Shown here piece by piece: positions 17,571 to 26,134 of a DNA stretch of 53,743 bases. The stretch lies in assembly GCA_035532215.1 (NCBI GenBank), contig DATKRK010000439.1:1-53743 (forward strand), given 5' to 3'. Positions within the stretch are counted from its first letter, which is position 1. Each line of letters opens with the position of its first letter. Made by a program: the position numbers and the translations under genes. The DNA is from JAICIG01 sp035532215 (GTDB lineage: Bacteria; Planctomycetota; Planctomycetia; Pirellulales; JAICIG01). A model generated the notes under the pieces. That model did not search any database, was not told where the DNA came from, and was given only the letters and a program-made list of their open reading frames with translations.

Positions 17571-18239
17571 CGGCCGGCCTCGGGCGAAAAGACGAAGATT
17601 CCTGAGCCTTTTTAGTCTATCAGGTTCATCGGTCCGACGCATCAATTTGCAGGAATTTTGCCGGGTTTTGACGGCTCGCGAGACGGCTCGCGGCAGGATT
17701 GCACGTCGGAAAGTTCCGACGGCGCCGTCGGTTTCGGCTGCGATAAATAGACGGTTTGGGCGGGCTGGCTCGGATCGATGGGGCCTCAGGCGGCGCCGTC
17801 ATGAATTTGCCTCGGGGCCGCTTTTCGATCAATTTGCAACAGGAGCCCGGCCGGTCGAATTGCGGCTTGCTCTTTGAGCAACCCCCAGCCGAAACAGCGA
17901 TTGTCGTCTAGCTGACGGGCCGAACCTCGCCCACCATCAAGCGGCGCCGGCGTGCGTGCTACGATTCAAACGACGGTCCGCGGCGTCCGCGCGGCAATCT
18001 GGAACGCGAGCTTTTGCCATGAGCGACTTAGAGATGCGGCCATGAAATCGGCGTTTTGACGGATCGAGCGGCAAATGCCAGAATCCGTAAGCGAAAGACG
18101 CCGCGCGCTTGAATAGGGCGGCGCCCCGCCGCTGACAGCACGATCCGTTTTGTCCGTCAAGATTCGGCCGCCCTTGGGCGCCGCACGCAACGAGGCCACG
18201 CATGAACGTTTTCCATCGGCCCGCCGGCCGAGGGGACCT
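17571..18239. other. Intergenic region between the BON gene and malQ
   Basis: A 669-bp divergent gap. Small open frames here are Arg-rich and show no domain. It must hold promoters for both flanking genes, but I cannot assign boxes with confidence. A GAGGGGAC sequence just before 18240 is a good Shine-Dalgarno for malQ. The phrase TTGCA(A/G)GAATTTTGC or similar, with GCAAATTGAT motifs near 17642-17655 and 17828-17840, recurs imperfectly, with no assigned meaning. Confidence 0.4.
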
Positions 18240-19787
18240 ATGAACCACGCCCCTTTTTCCGCCGGCTATCGGGCCTCGGGCGTGCTGTTGCACGTCACGT
18301 CGCTGCCTTCGCCTTACGGCGTCGGCGATTTCGGACCGAGCGCTTGCGCTTGGATCGATCGCCTGGCCGCTGCGGGACAAAGCTGGTGGCAAGTGCTGCC
18401 GCTCGGGCCGACGGGCTACGGCAATTCGCCGTTCGAGCCGCATTCGACGTTCGCGCTCAATCCGTTGTTGCTCAGCCCCGACTGGTTGATCGAAGACGGT
18501 TTGCTGACGGCGAACGATGCCGCCGGCCATTCGTTTTCGGCCGATCAAGTCGACTTCGAAGGCGCCTTATCGTTCAAGCAGGCATTGCTCCAACAGGCTT
18601 GGAAAAACTTCCGGGCGGGCGATCGCGCCCATCTGCGGCCGGCCTTCGAGGCGTTTTGCCGCGATCAGGCCTATTGGCTGGAAGATTATGCGCTGTATCG
18701 CGCGCTCAAGGCGGAACACGGCGGCGGCTTGTTTCTGGAATGGCCGGCGGAATTGGTGCGCCGCGAACCGTCCGCCTTGGCCCGAGCGCGAGAGAGGCTG
18801 GCCGAGGCGATCGATCGCCGCCGCTTCACCCAATTCTTGTTGTTCCGCCAGGTGGAGCGTCTCAAGGGGTACGCGCGCGACAAGCACGTGGGCCTGATCG
18901 GCGACTTGCCATTCTTCGTCGCTTTGGATTCGTCCGACTTGTGGGCCAATCCGGAATTGTTTCTGCTCGGCGACGACGGGCGGCCGAGCTTCGTGGCGGG
19001 CGTGCCTCCCGACTATTTCAGCCCGCTCGGCCAGCTCTGGGGCACTCCCATCTACGATTGGGAAGCTCATCAGCGAGCCGGATTTCAGTGGTGGATCAAC
19101 CGGCTGAAGGCGCTGCTATCGCGCGTCGACCTGGTGCGGCTCGATCATTTTCGGGCCTTTGCCGCGGCCTGGCACGTGCCGGCCGACGCGCTGACCGCGC
19201 AAACCGGCGAGTGGCAGCCCGGGCCGGGCGCCGAGTTCTTCAAGGCGGTTGGCGCCGCGCTGGACGGCTTGCCGCTGATTGCCGAAGACCTGGGTCTAAT
19301 CACCGACGACGTTCGAGAGCTGCGCGACGAGTTCGCCTTGCCGGGGATGCGGGTGCTGCAGTTCGCCTTCGACGGCGACCCGAAGAACCTGATGCTTCCG
19401 GAAAACTTCGTCGAGAACGTGGTGGCCTACACCGGCACGCACGACAACAACACCACGCGCGGCTGGTACGAGTCGTTGTCGCACGCGGAACAGGAAACGA
19501 TCTGGAAGTATTTGCAGCGACCGGACGGCGATAGCCACAAAATCGCCGACGCTTTGGTCCGCCTGGCCTGGTCCTCGCGAGCGGCGCTGGCCATGGCGCC
19601 TTTGCAAGACGTGCTCGGTCTCGACGCCTCGGCCCGCATGAACGTGCCCGGCGATCCGGAAGGAAATTGGACCTGGCGCGCCACCGCCGAGATGTTCTTG
19701 TCGCCGGCGTTCGAACGGCTGCGAGTGTGGACCGAAGAAACCGCGCGGCATGCCCCGCCGGGCGACCGGCCGTGGATCGCGAAATGA
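18240..19787 (+). CDS. malQ: 4-alpha-glucanotransferase (amylomaltase, GH77)
   Basis: Cytoplasmic enzyme that transfers alpha-1,4-glucan segments between maltodextrins, used in glycogen and maltodextrin metabolism. At 515 aa it has the compact length of Thermus-type amylomaltases. The N-terminus ASGVLLHVTSLPSPYGVGDF is diagnostic. The GH77 catalytic residues are present: nucleophile Asp near 302 (VRLDHFRAF), acid/base Glu near 349 (LIAEDLGLIT) and the third Asp near 402 (TGTHDNNTTRGW). The ATG at 18240 has a Shine-Dalgarno (GAGGGG); the frame is open upstream to 18150 but lacks family similarity there. It stands alone and converges with the next gene across a hairpin. Confidence 0.95.
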   Translation: MNHAPFSAGYRASGVLLHVTSLPSPYGVGDFGPSACAWIDRLAAAGQSWWQVLPLGPTGYGNSPFEPHSTFALNPLLLSPDWLIEDGLLTANDAAGHSFSADQVDFEGALSFKQALLQQAWKNFRAGDRAHLRPAFEAFCRDQAYWLEDYALYRALKAEHGGGLFLEWPAELVRREPSALARARERLAEAIDRRRFTQFLLFRQVERLKGYARDKHVGLIGDLPFFVALDSSDLWANPELFLLGDDGRPSFVAGVPPDYFSPLGQLWGTPIYDWEAHQRAGFQWWINRLKALLSRVDLVRLDHFRAFAAAWHVPADALTAQTGEWQPGPGAEFFKAVGAALDGLPLIAEDLGLITDDVRELRDEFALPGMRVLQFAFDGDPKNLMLPENFVENVVAYTGTHDNNTTRGWYESLSHAEQETIWKYLQRPDGDSHKIADALVRLAWSSRAALAMAPLQDVLGLDASARMNVPGDPEGNWTWRATAEMFLSPAFERLRVWTEETARHAPPGDRPWIAK

Positions 19788-19877
19788 ATTGCGAAGCCGC
19801 GGTCGTGCCGAGATGACGAGCGGCGCCCGGCAGACGCTATACTGTCCGCGCGCGCCAACGAGATCTCGAGGAAGCTT

Positions 19878-19931
19878 GTGGGGCGGCCTTCCAGGCCGTC
19901 AATGGCCGACGGGTGAGGAAGGCCGCCCCAC
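19878..19931. repeat. Perfect hairpin between convergent genes
   Basis: GTGGGGCGGCCTTCC (19878-19892) is repeated perfectly inverted at 19917-19931, with a 24-nt loop that itself contains a GGCCGTCAATGGCC pairing. It lies between the convergent malQ and the gene ending at 19978, where it could act as a bidirectional terminator. Its GGCCTTCC core resembles the gspF-gspG repeat. Confidence 0.75.
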
Positions 19932-19977
19932 GACCAATCGACGTCTCATCCTCAAGCGGGCGGGATATGTTTTTCCG

Positions 19978-22900
19978 TCAATTGGCCGCGCTGTTATTAC
20001 GTCCGCGGCGACCGCCCCCGCCCAGCCCGGCGGCAGCGGGCGGCGCTTCGCTCGGCGGCGTCGCCGAAGCCGGGGAACCGGCTGCCGCTTCGGCGGTCGC
20101 TCCGCTGCCGGGAATCAAAGCGCGTTCGATCTGCAAGGCGCTGCCCGGCTGGCGAAGCTTCAGAATCCTGACCACCGGGCGAGTCGGCTTGGCGGCCGCG
20201 TCGAGACGCTCGATCATCTTCAACACGTCCGCCATCAGGATTTGGGGCGCCGAGACCGCCAGGGAGTTCGAACGTTCGTCAATGCCGATCGAAAGCATCC
20301 CTTTGAATCGCGGGATATTTTGGGTCGCGTCGGCGTCGTCGCTCAAATAGCTGAACGACTGCGAGCGAAAGCCGCCCTCGCGTTGTTGCTGTTGTGGGTT
20401 CGGAAGGTTCCGTTGCAGCGCCTTGTCGTTGGGGCTCAGCAAGTCGCGATAGACGTCTTTGACGACTTCTGCCGCCTCGACCGCCTTCGCATAGCGCAAG
20501 GCTACCAGTTGAGTCTCGCGAACCGATTTCGAATCGGGAACGTCGTCGCCGTCGTAGAGCTTGATGAGCGATTCGATTTCGGCGAGCTGGTTCGCGTCGG
20601 CGCCCTGCACCAAAATCGTGTTCGTCACCGAATCGGGAACGAAGCTCAGCGGACGGCGCCTGGAAAGGCTGTTGCGGGGCGTCTCCGGGGTCGAACTGCG
20701 CGAGCCGAACCGCCGTGAAAAGCCGGACGATTCCGACGACCCCGTTTCGCGATTCTGGTCGTCATTCTTGTAGATGCTTTGCAGCAGCAGCGCCAAATCC
20801 TTGGCGTAAGTATTCTTGATCGCGAACACCTTGTAGCTTAGCCGGGCCGGCATGAGGTTGCCGGTCAACTCTTCCAGCCGATCCAGCGCCTCGGCATCGG
20901 CCGACGAAATGACGAGACCGTACGGCCCGACGGTGACGCGAACCGGAGCATGGGCCGCGCGCGGCAATTCATGCGCCGGTCGGCCGAGCGAGCCCAGAGG
21001 TTCTTCCGGTTCTTCGTTGGCTGGCGGTTCGCTCTCCGGCCGGGCGTCTTCCAAAGGCTCGTCGTTCGGGGCAAGACGCTGCTGGGCAAAACGAAATCGC
21101 CGCGGCGTCGCATCGCGCCCGTCGGAGGGTTCCCCCGATAGCGATGCCTGCGGGTCGGCAAGCTCGGACGGCGGCTCCTCCGGCGGCTGTTGGGGCTCGT
21201 CCGGGTTTCGATCTTGCCCGCGGCCCGGTTCGGGCGGATTCTCGCCCGGTTCGACTTCCAGCGGGTTGGGGCCAAGCGCGGGCCATATATGGCGGATTTG
21301 ATCCAACAGCCGATCGGTCTCTTTGCCGGGCATGGCAGGGATCAGGCGGACGGTGCTCGCCTTGCTGCCAGGCGCGGGGATTTCGCCTAACTTCATCAGC
21401 AACGAGCGAATTTCGGCGAGTTCCGAGTCGTTGGCTCGCAGCAGCAGGCGGTTGTGCTCGATATCCGCCTCCACCTGGAAGCGATCGGCTTCCGTTGGAC
21501 TGGCCGAGGACGAAAACCGGCTGCGCGTACTCTCGTTCTGCTGGGGGCCGACCATCAACGTTTGGATCGAACCGGCCACGAATTCGGCGCTCAAGGTGCG
21601 CAGTTGGATCACTTCGAACCTCCGGCTCGTGCCGTCCAAGACGTCGACCAAAGAGCGGATCAACATCTGATCGGCCAGCGAGCCGTAGGCGATCAGCGCC
21701 GCGTTCGCGGCGTCGACTTCCAACCGCGTGGCGGCGTCGAGCCCGCCCAACTCGTTCAAAACTTTGACGAGCGTTTCGGGATCGATCGCCGCCAGGCGAT
21801 AGGTTTGCACGCGAGGCAAATTCGCCAGCAACGGGGCATCGTTATTCCGAGGCACGTCGATGACGGCGATGGCCTGTTCGATTTTGGCCATTTTGTTGGG
21901 TGGGGCATTGACCAGGATGCTGTTGGTTCGCACGTTGGCGACCAGATAAAAGTCGGCGGGCGGTTCGGCCGCCAACGGCATTGGCCCTGGCACATTCGGG
22001 CGTTCGCCCTCGCTGCGTTCCCCCTCGCCTCGACCGCGCCCTCGCCCGCGAAATCGATCGCGACTGCCCTGCTCGCCGCCCCGTTGCGACATCATCTGGG
22101 CCAGCATTGCTTGAGCCGGGTCGCTCGATTCGCCGACGCCCAGCAAGCTTTCGAGCTTTTCCAGCACGTCGGCGGCGCGGGTGTGGCGCAAGCGGAACTC
22201 TCGCACGAGCCGCTTTCGAACGGTCGCCGACTGCTCCTCTTCGAGCAGTTCGTACATGCGGCGCAAGTTGCTGGCGGCGCCGAGCACGTCGAGCCGGTTG
22301 GCGGTTTTCAGTGCGGTGATTTTGCCATAGGGGCCGAGCATCGGCTTGAGTTCTTCCGCCGCCGACTCGGCCAGCATCCAGTCGAGACTAAACAACACCC
22401 GCACCAACTCGTGATTGCCTCGCTCGTACAACTCGTCGACGCTGACGCGCGGGGCCAGGCTGGGGTCGAGTTTTTTGGCGTCGGCCACGATCAACACGTC
22501 GCCTTTGCGCAACAGCGCGAAGCCTTTGCTGAGTAGCACCGAGGTGATCAAATCGCGCACTTCGTCAACCGTGTATCGGCCGCGCGGCTCAAGATCGAGA
22601 TAGCCCTCGGGCGTCTCCTCCCACTGCAAAGTCGTCTTGGAGATATCGGCCAGCCATTCCAGCACCGAGGTCCAAGGCTGGCCGCGAAAGCGGAAGGAAA
22701 CGTAGCCGTCTTCGTCAGGCCAAGCTTCCAACTCGGCGGGGTTGGCTGGCCAGCGAGGCCAGGGAGAGCGTCGGACCGGCTCGGGACGCCAAGGCTCGTC
22801 GTCGACTTTTTTCTTCTCCGCCTCGTCGCCCTTCTTATCGTCTACGGCTTTTTCGTCGTCTTTTTTTTCGGATTCGGCAGACGGCGGTCCTCCTCGGCCG

Positions 22901-23073
22901 TACATGCCGCCCCGCCCGCCAAACATGCCCCTGCCCCGCCCACCCATGCGGGGCCATCGGCCCCTCTGATCGCCGCCTGGCGGTTGTGCGAAGACATTGG
23001 CCGCGTGCTCCAGACACAACCCGGCCACGCAAGCAACAACGACAGCGACGAGCGCCTTTTTGAGTCGGACCAT
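19978..23073 (-). CDS. Secretin N-domain repeat protein lacking the secretin barrel
   Basis: A 1031-aa exported protein. The signal peptide (MVRLKKALVAVVVACVAGLC) is followed by a Gly/Arg-rich stretch and a Lys/Asp/Glu-rich stretch. From about 110 there is a first STN-like region (RGQPWTSVLEWLADISKTTL). Then several secretin N-type modules are visible, each with an N-(S/T)-(I/L) strand: RTNSILVNAPPNKMAKIEQA, VTNTILVQGADANQLAEIES, RSNSLAVSAPQILMADVLKM. The part of about 610-680 is Glu/Pro-rich linker. The frame ends in a Gly/Arg-rich tail with no secretin barrel or VPxLxxIPxxGxLF motif. It may be a periplasmic scaffold or accessory ring of the secretion system; that is inference. The start has a normal signal peptide. 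Confidence 0.82.
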   Translation of the reverse strand: MVRLKKALVAVVVACVAGLCLEHAANVFAQPPGGDQRGRWPRMGGRGRGMFGGRGGMYGRGGPPSAESEKKDDEKAVDDKKGDEAEKKKVDDEPWRPEPVRRSPWPRWPANPAELEAWPDEDGYVSFRFRGQPWTSVLEWLADISKTTLQWEETPEGYLDLEPRGRYTVDEVRDLITSVLLSKGFALLRKGDVLIVADAKKLDPSLAPRVSVDELYERGNHELVRVLFSLDWMLAESAAEELKPMLGPYGKITALKTANRLDVLGAASNLRRMYELLEEEQSATVRKRLVREFRLRHTRAADVLEKLESLLGVGESSDPAQAMLAQMMSQRGGEQGSRDRFRGRGRGRGEGERSEGERPNVPGPMPLAAEPPADFYLVANVRTNSILVNAPPNKMAKIEQAIAVIDVPRNNDAPLLANLPRVQTYRLAAIDPETLVKVLNELGGLDAATRLEVDAANAALIAYGSLADQMLIRSLVDVLDGTSRRFEVIQLRTLSAEFVAGSIQTLMVGPQQNESTRSRFSSSASPTEADRFQVEADIEHNRLLLRANDSELAEIRSLLMKLGEIPAPGSKASTVRLIPAMPGKETDRLLDQIRHIWPALGPNPLEVEPGENPPEPGRGQDRNPDEPQQPPEEPPSELADPQASLSGEPSDGRDATPRRFRFAQQRLAPNDEPLEDARPESEPPANEEPEEPLGSLGRPAHELPRAAHAPVRVTVGPYGLVISSADAEALDRLEELTGNLMPARLSYKVFAIKNTYAKDLALLLQSIYKNDDQNRETGSSESSGFSRRFGSRSSTPETPRNSLSRRRPLSFVPDSVTNTILVQGADANQLAEIESLIKLYDGDDVPDSKSVRETQLVALRYAKAVEAAEVVKDVYRDLLSPNDKALQRNLPNPQQQQREGGFRSQSFSYLSDDADATQNIPRFKGMLSIGIDERSNSLAVSAPQILMADVLKMIERLDAAAKPTRPVVRILKLRQPGSALQIERALIPGSGATAEAAAGSPASATPPSEAPPAAAGLGGGGRRGRNNSAAN

Positions 23074-23755
23074 GCGTCGAGCTAATCCTTGGCTCAGGGG
23101 AGATTTGATTTTGATGGCATTCTCAAACCATTTTCGTCAGAAAATTGGGTCCGGACAAATGGCCCGCCCTGTCGTCGAAAAGCCCGGCACGAAAGGCCGA
23201 TGAAGCGCGAACCGCTCGACGATAGGCGAATGAGCAGGCGATAGCTACGCCAAGCGGCCCAATAACTTCCGGCGTAAAACTGAGTGGAACGCCGCTTGAC
23301 GGCGGTTACAGTCGGCGGCGCGGTTCGGCGAAGGGAAAGTTAGGCAGTTTGCAGTTTTCAGGACCACTTGGCGGGGATGCAGATTGCAAGCGGCTTTCAC
23401 AGCTCGCACCCGCGAGGATGTAACCTCTCGGGTTAGCAGTGCCACTTTCATACGCGAGTTGGCGCCGCCGTGGCTTTCGAACCAACGATTTGCGCAGCGG
23501 CCCAGTACATTGTCTGGTCTAGGAATTGGGGTTAGCAATTTCAAGCAGCGGGGGGGGTGGCTGGCGTCAGAGCGAAGCGATGCCCCAGCGAACTGGGGCT
23601 TCGCCCAGGCTCTGCCCCAGGCGCCCGACTACCCAAAAATCAAGACCTGACAATGCACTACTTGAATTTTCGCCGCATCGACGCGGCGCCCGTCTCTTCG
23701 AAGAACAAGTCTCTGCAACGAGCGACATATCACGCAATTCTGGAGGATCCCATTC
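23074..23755. other. Divergent intergenic region with a degraded repeat
   Basis: A 682-bp gap between divergent genes. It holds a small hairpin at 23409-23432 (CCCGCGAGG/CCTCTCGGG, one internal mismatch) and a degraded copy of the 137-bp element near 23545-23661. Short open frames across it are repeat-derived and not credible. A strong Shine-Dalgarno (GGAGGA) lies 8 bp before the EF-hand gene start at 23756. Confidence 0.5.
23545..23661 (-). repeat. 137-bp palindromic element, copy E (degraded)
   Basis: The core GGGTGGCTGGCGTCAGAGCG and the following GATGCCCCAGCGAACTGGGG match the family. The second arm is decayed (CTGCCCCAGGCGCCCGACTA), and both ends are lost or altered (CAATGCACTAC instead of GAGGCACTAG). 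Same orientation as copies C and D. Boundaries are approximate. Confidence 0.65.
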
Positions 23756-24376
23756 ATGCGACGCGCCCTGTTCACACTATCGCTGGCTCTACTGGCGGCA
23801 CTGGCCGTAACCGCCGTCGATGCACAACGCCCTGCAGGTGATCGCCCGGGCCCTGAAGGCGATCGCCCCGAGCGCGGCGGCCCGGGCGGCGGGCGAGGCG
23901 GGTTCGGCGGTCGGTTTCAACTGCCGGTGATGCAAGCGCTGGATGCCGATGGCGATGGCGACTTGTCGGAGAAGGAAATCGAAAACGCAACGGTTGCGCT
24001 GAAATCGCTCGACAAAGACAAGAACGGCGCCGTGAGTGCCGACGAATTGCGCCCGAACTTTGGCCGAGGCGGCGAAGGTCGCGGTCCTGGCGGACCTCCT
24101 CGCGAAGGCGCTGGCGGGCCCCCAGGCGCCGGGGCGCCCCGCGAAGGCCGCGGCGGCCCCGCCGCGGGAGGCCGCGGGTTTGGCGCGCCTCGCCCCGAGG
24201 AATTCGTCGATCGAGCCTTGGAGTATGACGCCGACAAGGATGGCAAGCTCAGCAAAGAAGAACTGACGAAATGGGCCGAGCAGTTCGGTCGCGGCTTTGC
24301 CGGCTTCGGCGGCGGTCGAGGCGGACGAGGCGGCGCCGACGGCGACCAGCCGCGGCGTCCTCGGCGCCCCGAATAA
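23756..24376 (+). CDS. Exported EF-hand protein
   Basis: A 206-aa exported, probably calcium-binding protein. The signal peptide MRRALFTLSLALLAALAVTA ends at VDAQ. Three EF-hand loops of the DxDxDG type are visible: DADGDGDLSEKE near 62, DKDKNGAVSADE near 84, and DADKDGKLSKEE near 158. The second and third are separated by about 55 residues rich in Gly, Pro, Ala and Arg. The tail is Gly/Arg-rich with an FGG motif. Such proteins are abundant in planctomycetes and are thought to act in the cell envelope. A GGAGGA ribosome site lies before the ATG. A terminator-like hairpin follows before the next gene. Confidence 0.85.
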   Translation: MRRALFTLSLALLAALAVTAVDAQRPAGDRPGPEGDRPERGGPGGGRGGFGGRFQLPVMQALDADGDGDLSEKEIENATVALKSLDKDKNGAVSADELRPNFGRGGEGRGPGGPPREGAGGPPGAGAPREGRGGPAAGGRGFGAPRPEEFVDRALEYDADKDGKLSKEELTKWAEQFGRGFAGFGGGRGGRGGADGDQPRRPRRPE

Positions 24377-24456
24377 CAGGCCGCCAGGCATGCCGGCCAA
24401 AAAAACGCCGGCGCCAAACGGTTTGCCTCATTCAAGTCTTTGCAGACGGTGAACAC

Positions 24457-24499
24457 CGCAGCCTGGAGCTTCTTCGCCCCAGGCTGCGGGCGTCTTTTA
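24457..24499 (+). terminator. Probable intrinsic terminator after the EF-hand gene
   Basis: A perfect stem CGCAGCCTGG (24457-24466) and CCAGGCTGCG (24479-24488) with a 12-nt loop is followed by GGCGTCTTTTAG. It lies about 80 bp after the EF-hand stop and 50 bp before the PQQ-protein start. The T run is short, so partial read-through is possible. Confidence 0.7.
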
Positions 24500-24549
24500 G
24501 TGTAGTCGTCGGATCTCACGGAAACTCTGCTCTCAAGGAAGCACCGCCC

Positions 24550-25962
24550 ATGCGGCTCGGCACGGTCGCGTTTCGTTCGAAGTTTGTTTTGGCGATTATC
24601 TGTTCCGTTGGATTTCACGGAACTCCGTTGGCCGCCGGCGACTGGTCGCGTTTCCGGGGACCCAATGGCGCCGGGGTCGGCGCCGACGGCGCTGCGGCGC
24701 CGCTCGAATGGAGCGACACGAAAAACTTGAAGTGGAAAGCGGCGCTGCCAGGGCCGGGCTTATCGAGCCCGATCGTCGTCGGCGATCGGGTGTTCGTCAC
24801 CTGCTGGAGCGGCTACGGCGACAGCCGAAATCAAGAGGCCACGGAGCAAGACCTGAAGCGGCATCTGCTGTGCCTCGATCGCCAGACGGGCAAAACGCTG
24901 TGGTCGAAAACCATCGATCCCGTGCTGCCCGAAGAGCCGTTTCGCGGCATGAACGTCGAAAATGGCTACGCCTCGCAAACGCCGGTTTCCGACGGCGAGC
25001 GGGTGTTCGTATTCTTCGGTAAGACGGGCGTGCTGGCTTTCGACATGAACGGCAACCAGCTTTGGCAAACCAGCGTCGGCACGGATTTCGACCCCATGGG
25101 CCGCGGCACGGCGGGCAGCCCGATTCTGTACAAGAACCTGGTGATTGTTCCCGCGAGCATCGAAAGCCACAGCCTCGTGGCGCTCGACAAGCAGACGGGC
25201 AAGGTGGCGTGGCAGAAAGAAGCCGACGGCTTCGGAGCGACTTGGAGCACGCCAATCCTGGTCGATGTCGCCGAGGGCCGCCAAGAACTGGTGATGAGCG
25301 TGCCGTATGAAATCTGGGGCTTCGATCCCGACACCGGCAAGCTGCTTTGGTACTGCGAGTCGACCGATTCCGAATCGGTTTGCTCCAGCGCCGTGGCGCA
25401 CGACGGCGTGGTCTACGTGATCGAAGGTCGCGGGGGCGGCTCGATCGCGGTTCGCGCCGGCGGCCAAGGCGACGTGACGAAGACGCACGTGCTCTGGACG
25501 GGGCGCCAGCGAGGGCGCATCGGCACGCCGCTCTACTACGATGGCCGGCTCTATTCCGTCGGCGGCGGCATCGCCGTTTGCCTCGATGCCGCGACGGGCA
25601 AGGAAGTCTATCAAGCCCGCGTCAAACGTTCGAGCGCCAGCTCGGCGGATGGCGCCCGGCCGGAAACCGCCCAACGCGAAGGCCCGCCGCGGGGTCGCGG
25701 CGGCTTTGGCGGTTTCGGCGGGTTTGGCGGCGGCATGGGCGGGCAGGATTACGCCTCGCCCGTCGTGGCGGGCGGAATGCTCTACTATGTCACTCGCTCG
25801 GGCGAAACGATCGTGACCGGGCTTTCCGACAAGTTCGAACAGCTCGCCTCGAACCGCTTCGCCAGCGACGCGGGCGACTTCAGCGCCACGCCCGCCATCG
25901 CCGACGGCGAGTTGCTCCTTCGTTCCAGCACGCATCTCTACTGCGTCAGCGCCGAGAAATAG
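24550..25962 (+). CDS. Exported PQQ-like beta-propeller protein
   Basis: A 470-aa exported propeller protein. A signal peptide ends at TPLAAGDWSRFRGPNGAG, a very common start of planctomycete PQQ-repeat proteins. At least five blades carry the LxAxDxxTGKxxW-type repeat: LLCLDRQTGKTLWSK, VLAFDMNGNQLWQ, LVALDKQTGKVAWQKEA, WGFDPDTGKLLWY and AVCLDAATGKEVYQ. A Gly/Phe/Arg-rich insert near 390-410 interrupts the last blade. No catalytic motif of PQQ dehydrogenases is seen, so a scaffold role of the BamB kind is more likely. The ATG at 24550 has AAGGAAG upstream. The stop region (GCCGAGAAATAG) is duplicated 26 bp downstream, next to a repeat element. Confidence 0.88.
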   Translation: MRLGTVAFRSKFVLAIICSVGFHGTPLAAGDWSRFRGPNGAGVGADGAAAPLEWSDTKNLKWKAALPGPGLSSPIVVGDRVFVTCWSGYGDSRNQEATEQDLKRHLLCLDRQTGKTLWSKTIDPVLPEEPFRGMNVENGYASQTPVSDGERVFVFFGKTGVLAFDMNGNQLWQTSVGTDFDPMGRGTAGSPILYKNLVIVPASIESHSLVALDKQTGKVAWQKEADGFGATWSTPILVDVAEGRQELVMSVPYEIWGFDPDTGKLLWYCESTDSESVCSSAVAHDGVVYVIEGRGGGSIAVRAGGQGDVTKTHVLWTGRQRGRIGTPLYYDGRLYSVGGGIAVCLDAATGKEVYQARVKRSSASSADGARPETAQREGPPRGRGGFGGFGGFGGGMGGQDYASPVVAGGMLYYVTRSGETIVTGLSDKFEQLASNRFASDAGDFSATPAIADGELLLRSSTHLYCVSAEK

Positions 25963-25988
25963 CTTCGCTTCGCCACGCCGAGAAATAG
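25951..25988 (+). repeat. Duplicated gene end, GCCGAGAAATAG twice
   Basis: The last 12 bases of the PQQ gene (25951-25962) recur exactly at 25977-25988, separated by CTTCGCTTCGCCAC. The second copy runs directly into the repeat element (TAGTGCCTCTTC). The simplest reading is that the gene originally ended at the element's TAG and a short tandem duplication created a second, upstream stop. Confidence 0.75.
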
Positions 25989-26121
25989 TGCCTCTTCAAA
26001 GCCATTTTGACAGTCGGGTGGCTGGCGGCTGAGCCTAGGCGAAGTCCCAGTTCGCTGGGGCATCGCTTCGCTCTGCCGCCAGCCACCCTCACCTATCAAC
26101 ATCAGACTTGAAGAGGCAATA
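25986..26121 (+). repeat. 137-bp palindromic element, copy B
   Basis: A nearly complete copy with both terminal inverted repeats: TAGTGCCTCTTCAA at the left and TTGAAGAGGCAATA at the right. The 14-bp inner arms (GGGTGGCTGGCGGC/GCCGCCAGCCACCC) are intact. It separates the convergent PQQ-protein and DUF1573 genes and could terminate transcription from both sides. Confidence 0.88.
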
Positions 26122-26134
26122 GGTTCGGCGCGGC

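Noticed and set aside
17626..17832. A 68-codon minus-strand frame upstream of the BON gene
   Set aside because: Arg/Pro/Ser-rich with no hydrophobic segment or ribosome site. It is more likely leader or promoter DNA.
23526..23841. Short plus-strand frames across the degraded repeat upstream of the EF-hand gene
   Set aside because: Their sequence (WRQSEA-type) is the translation of the repeat and recurs at each copy, so it is not a conserved protein.
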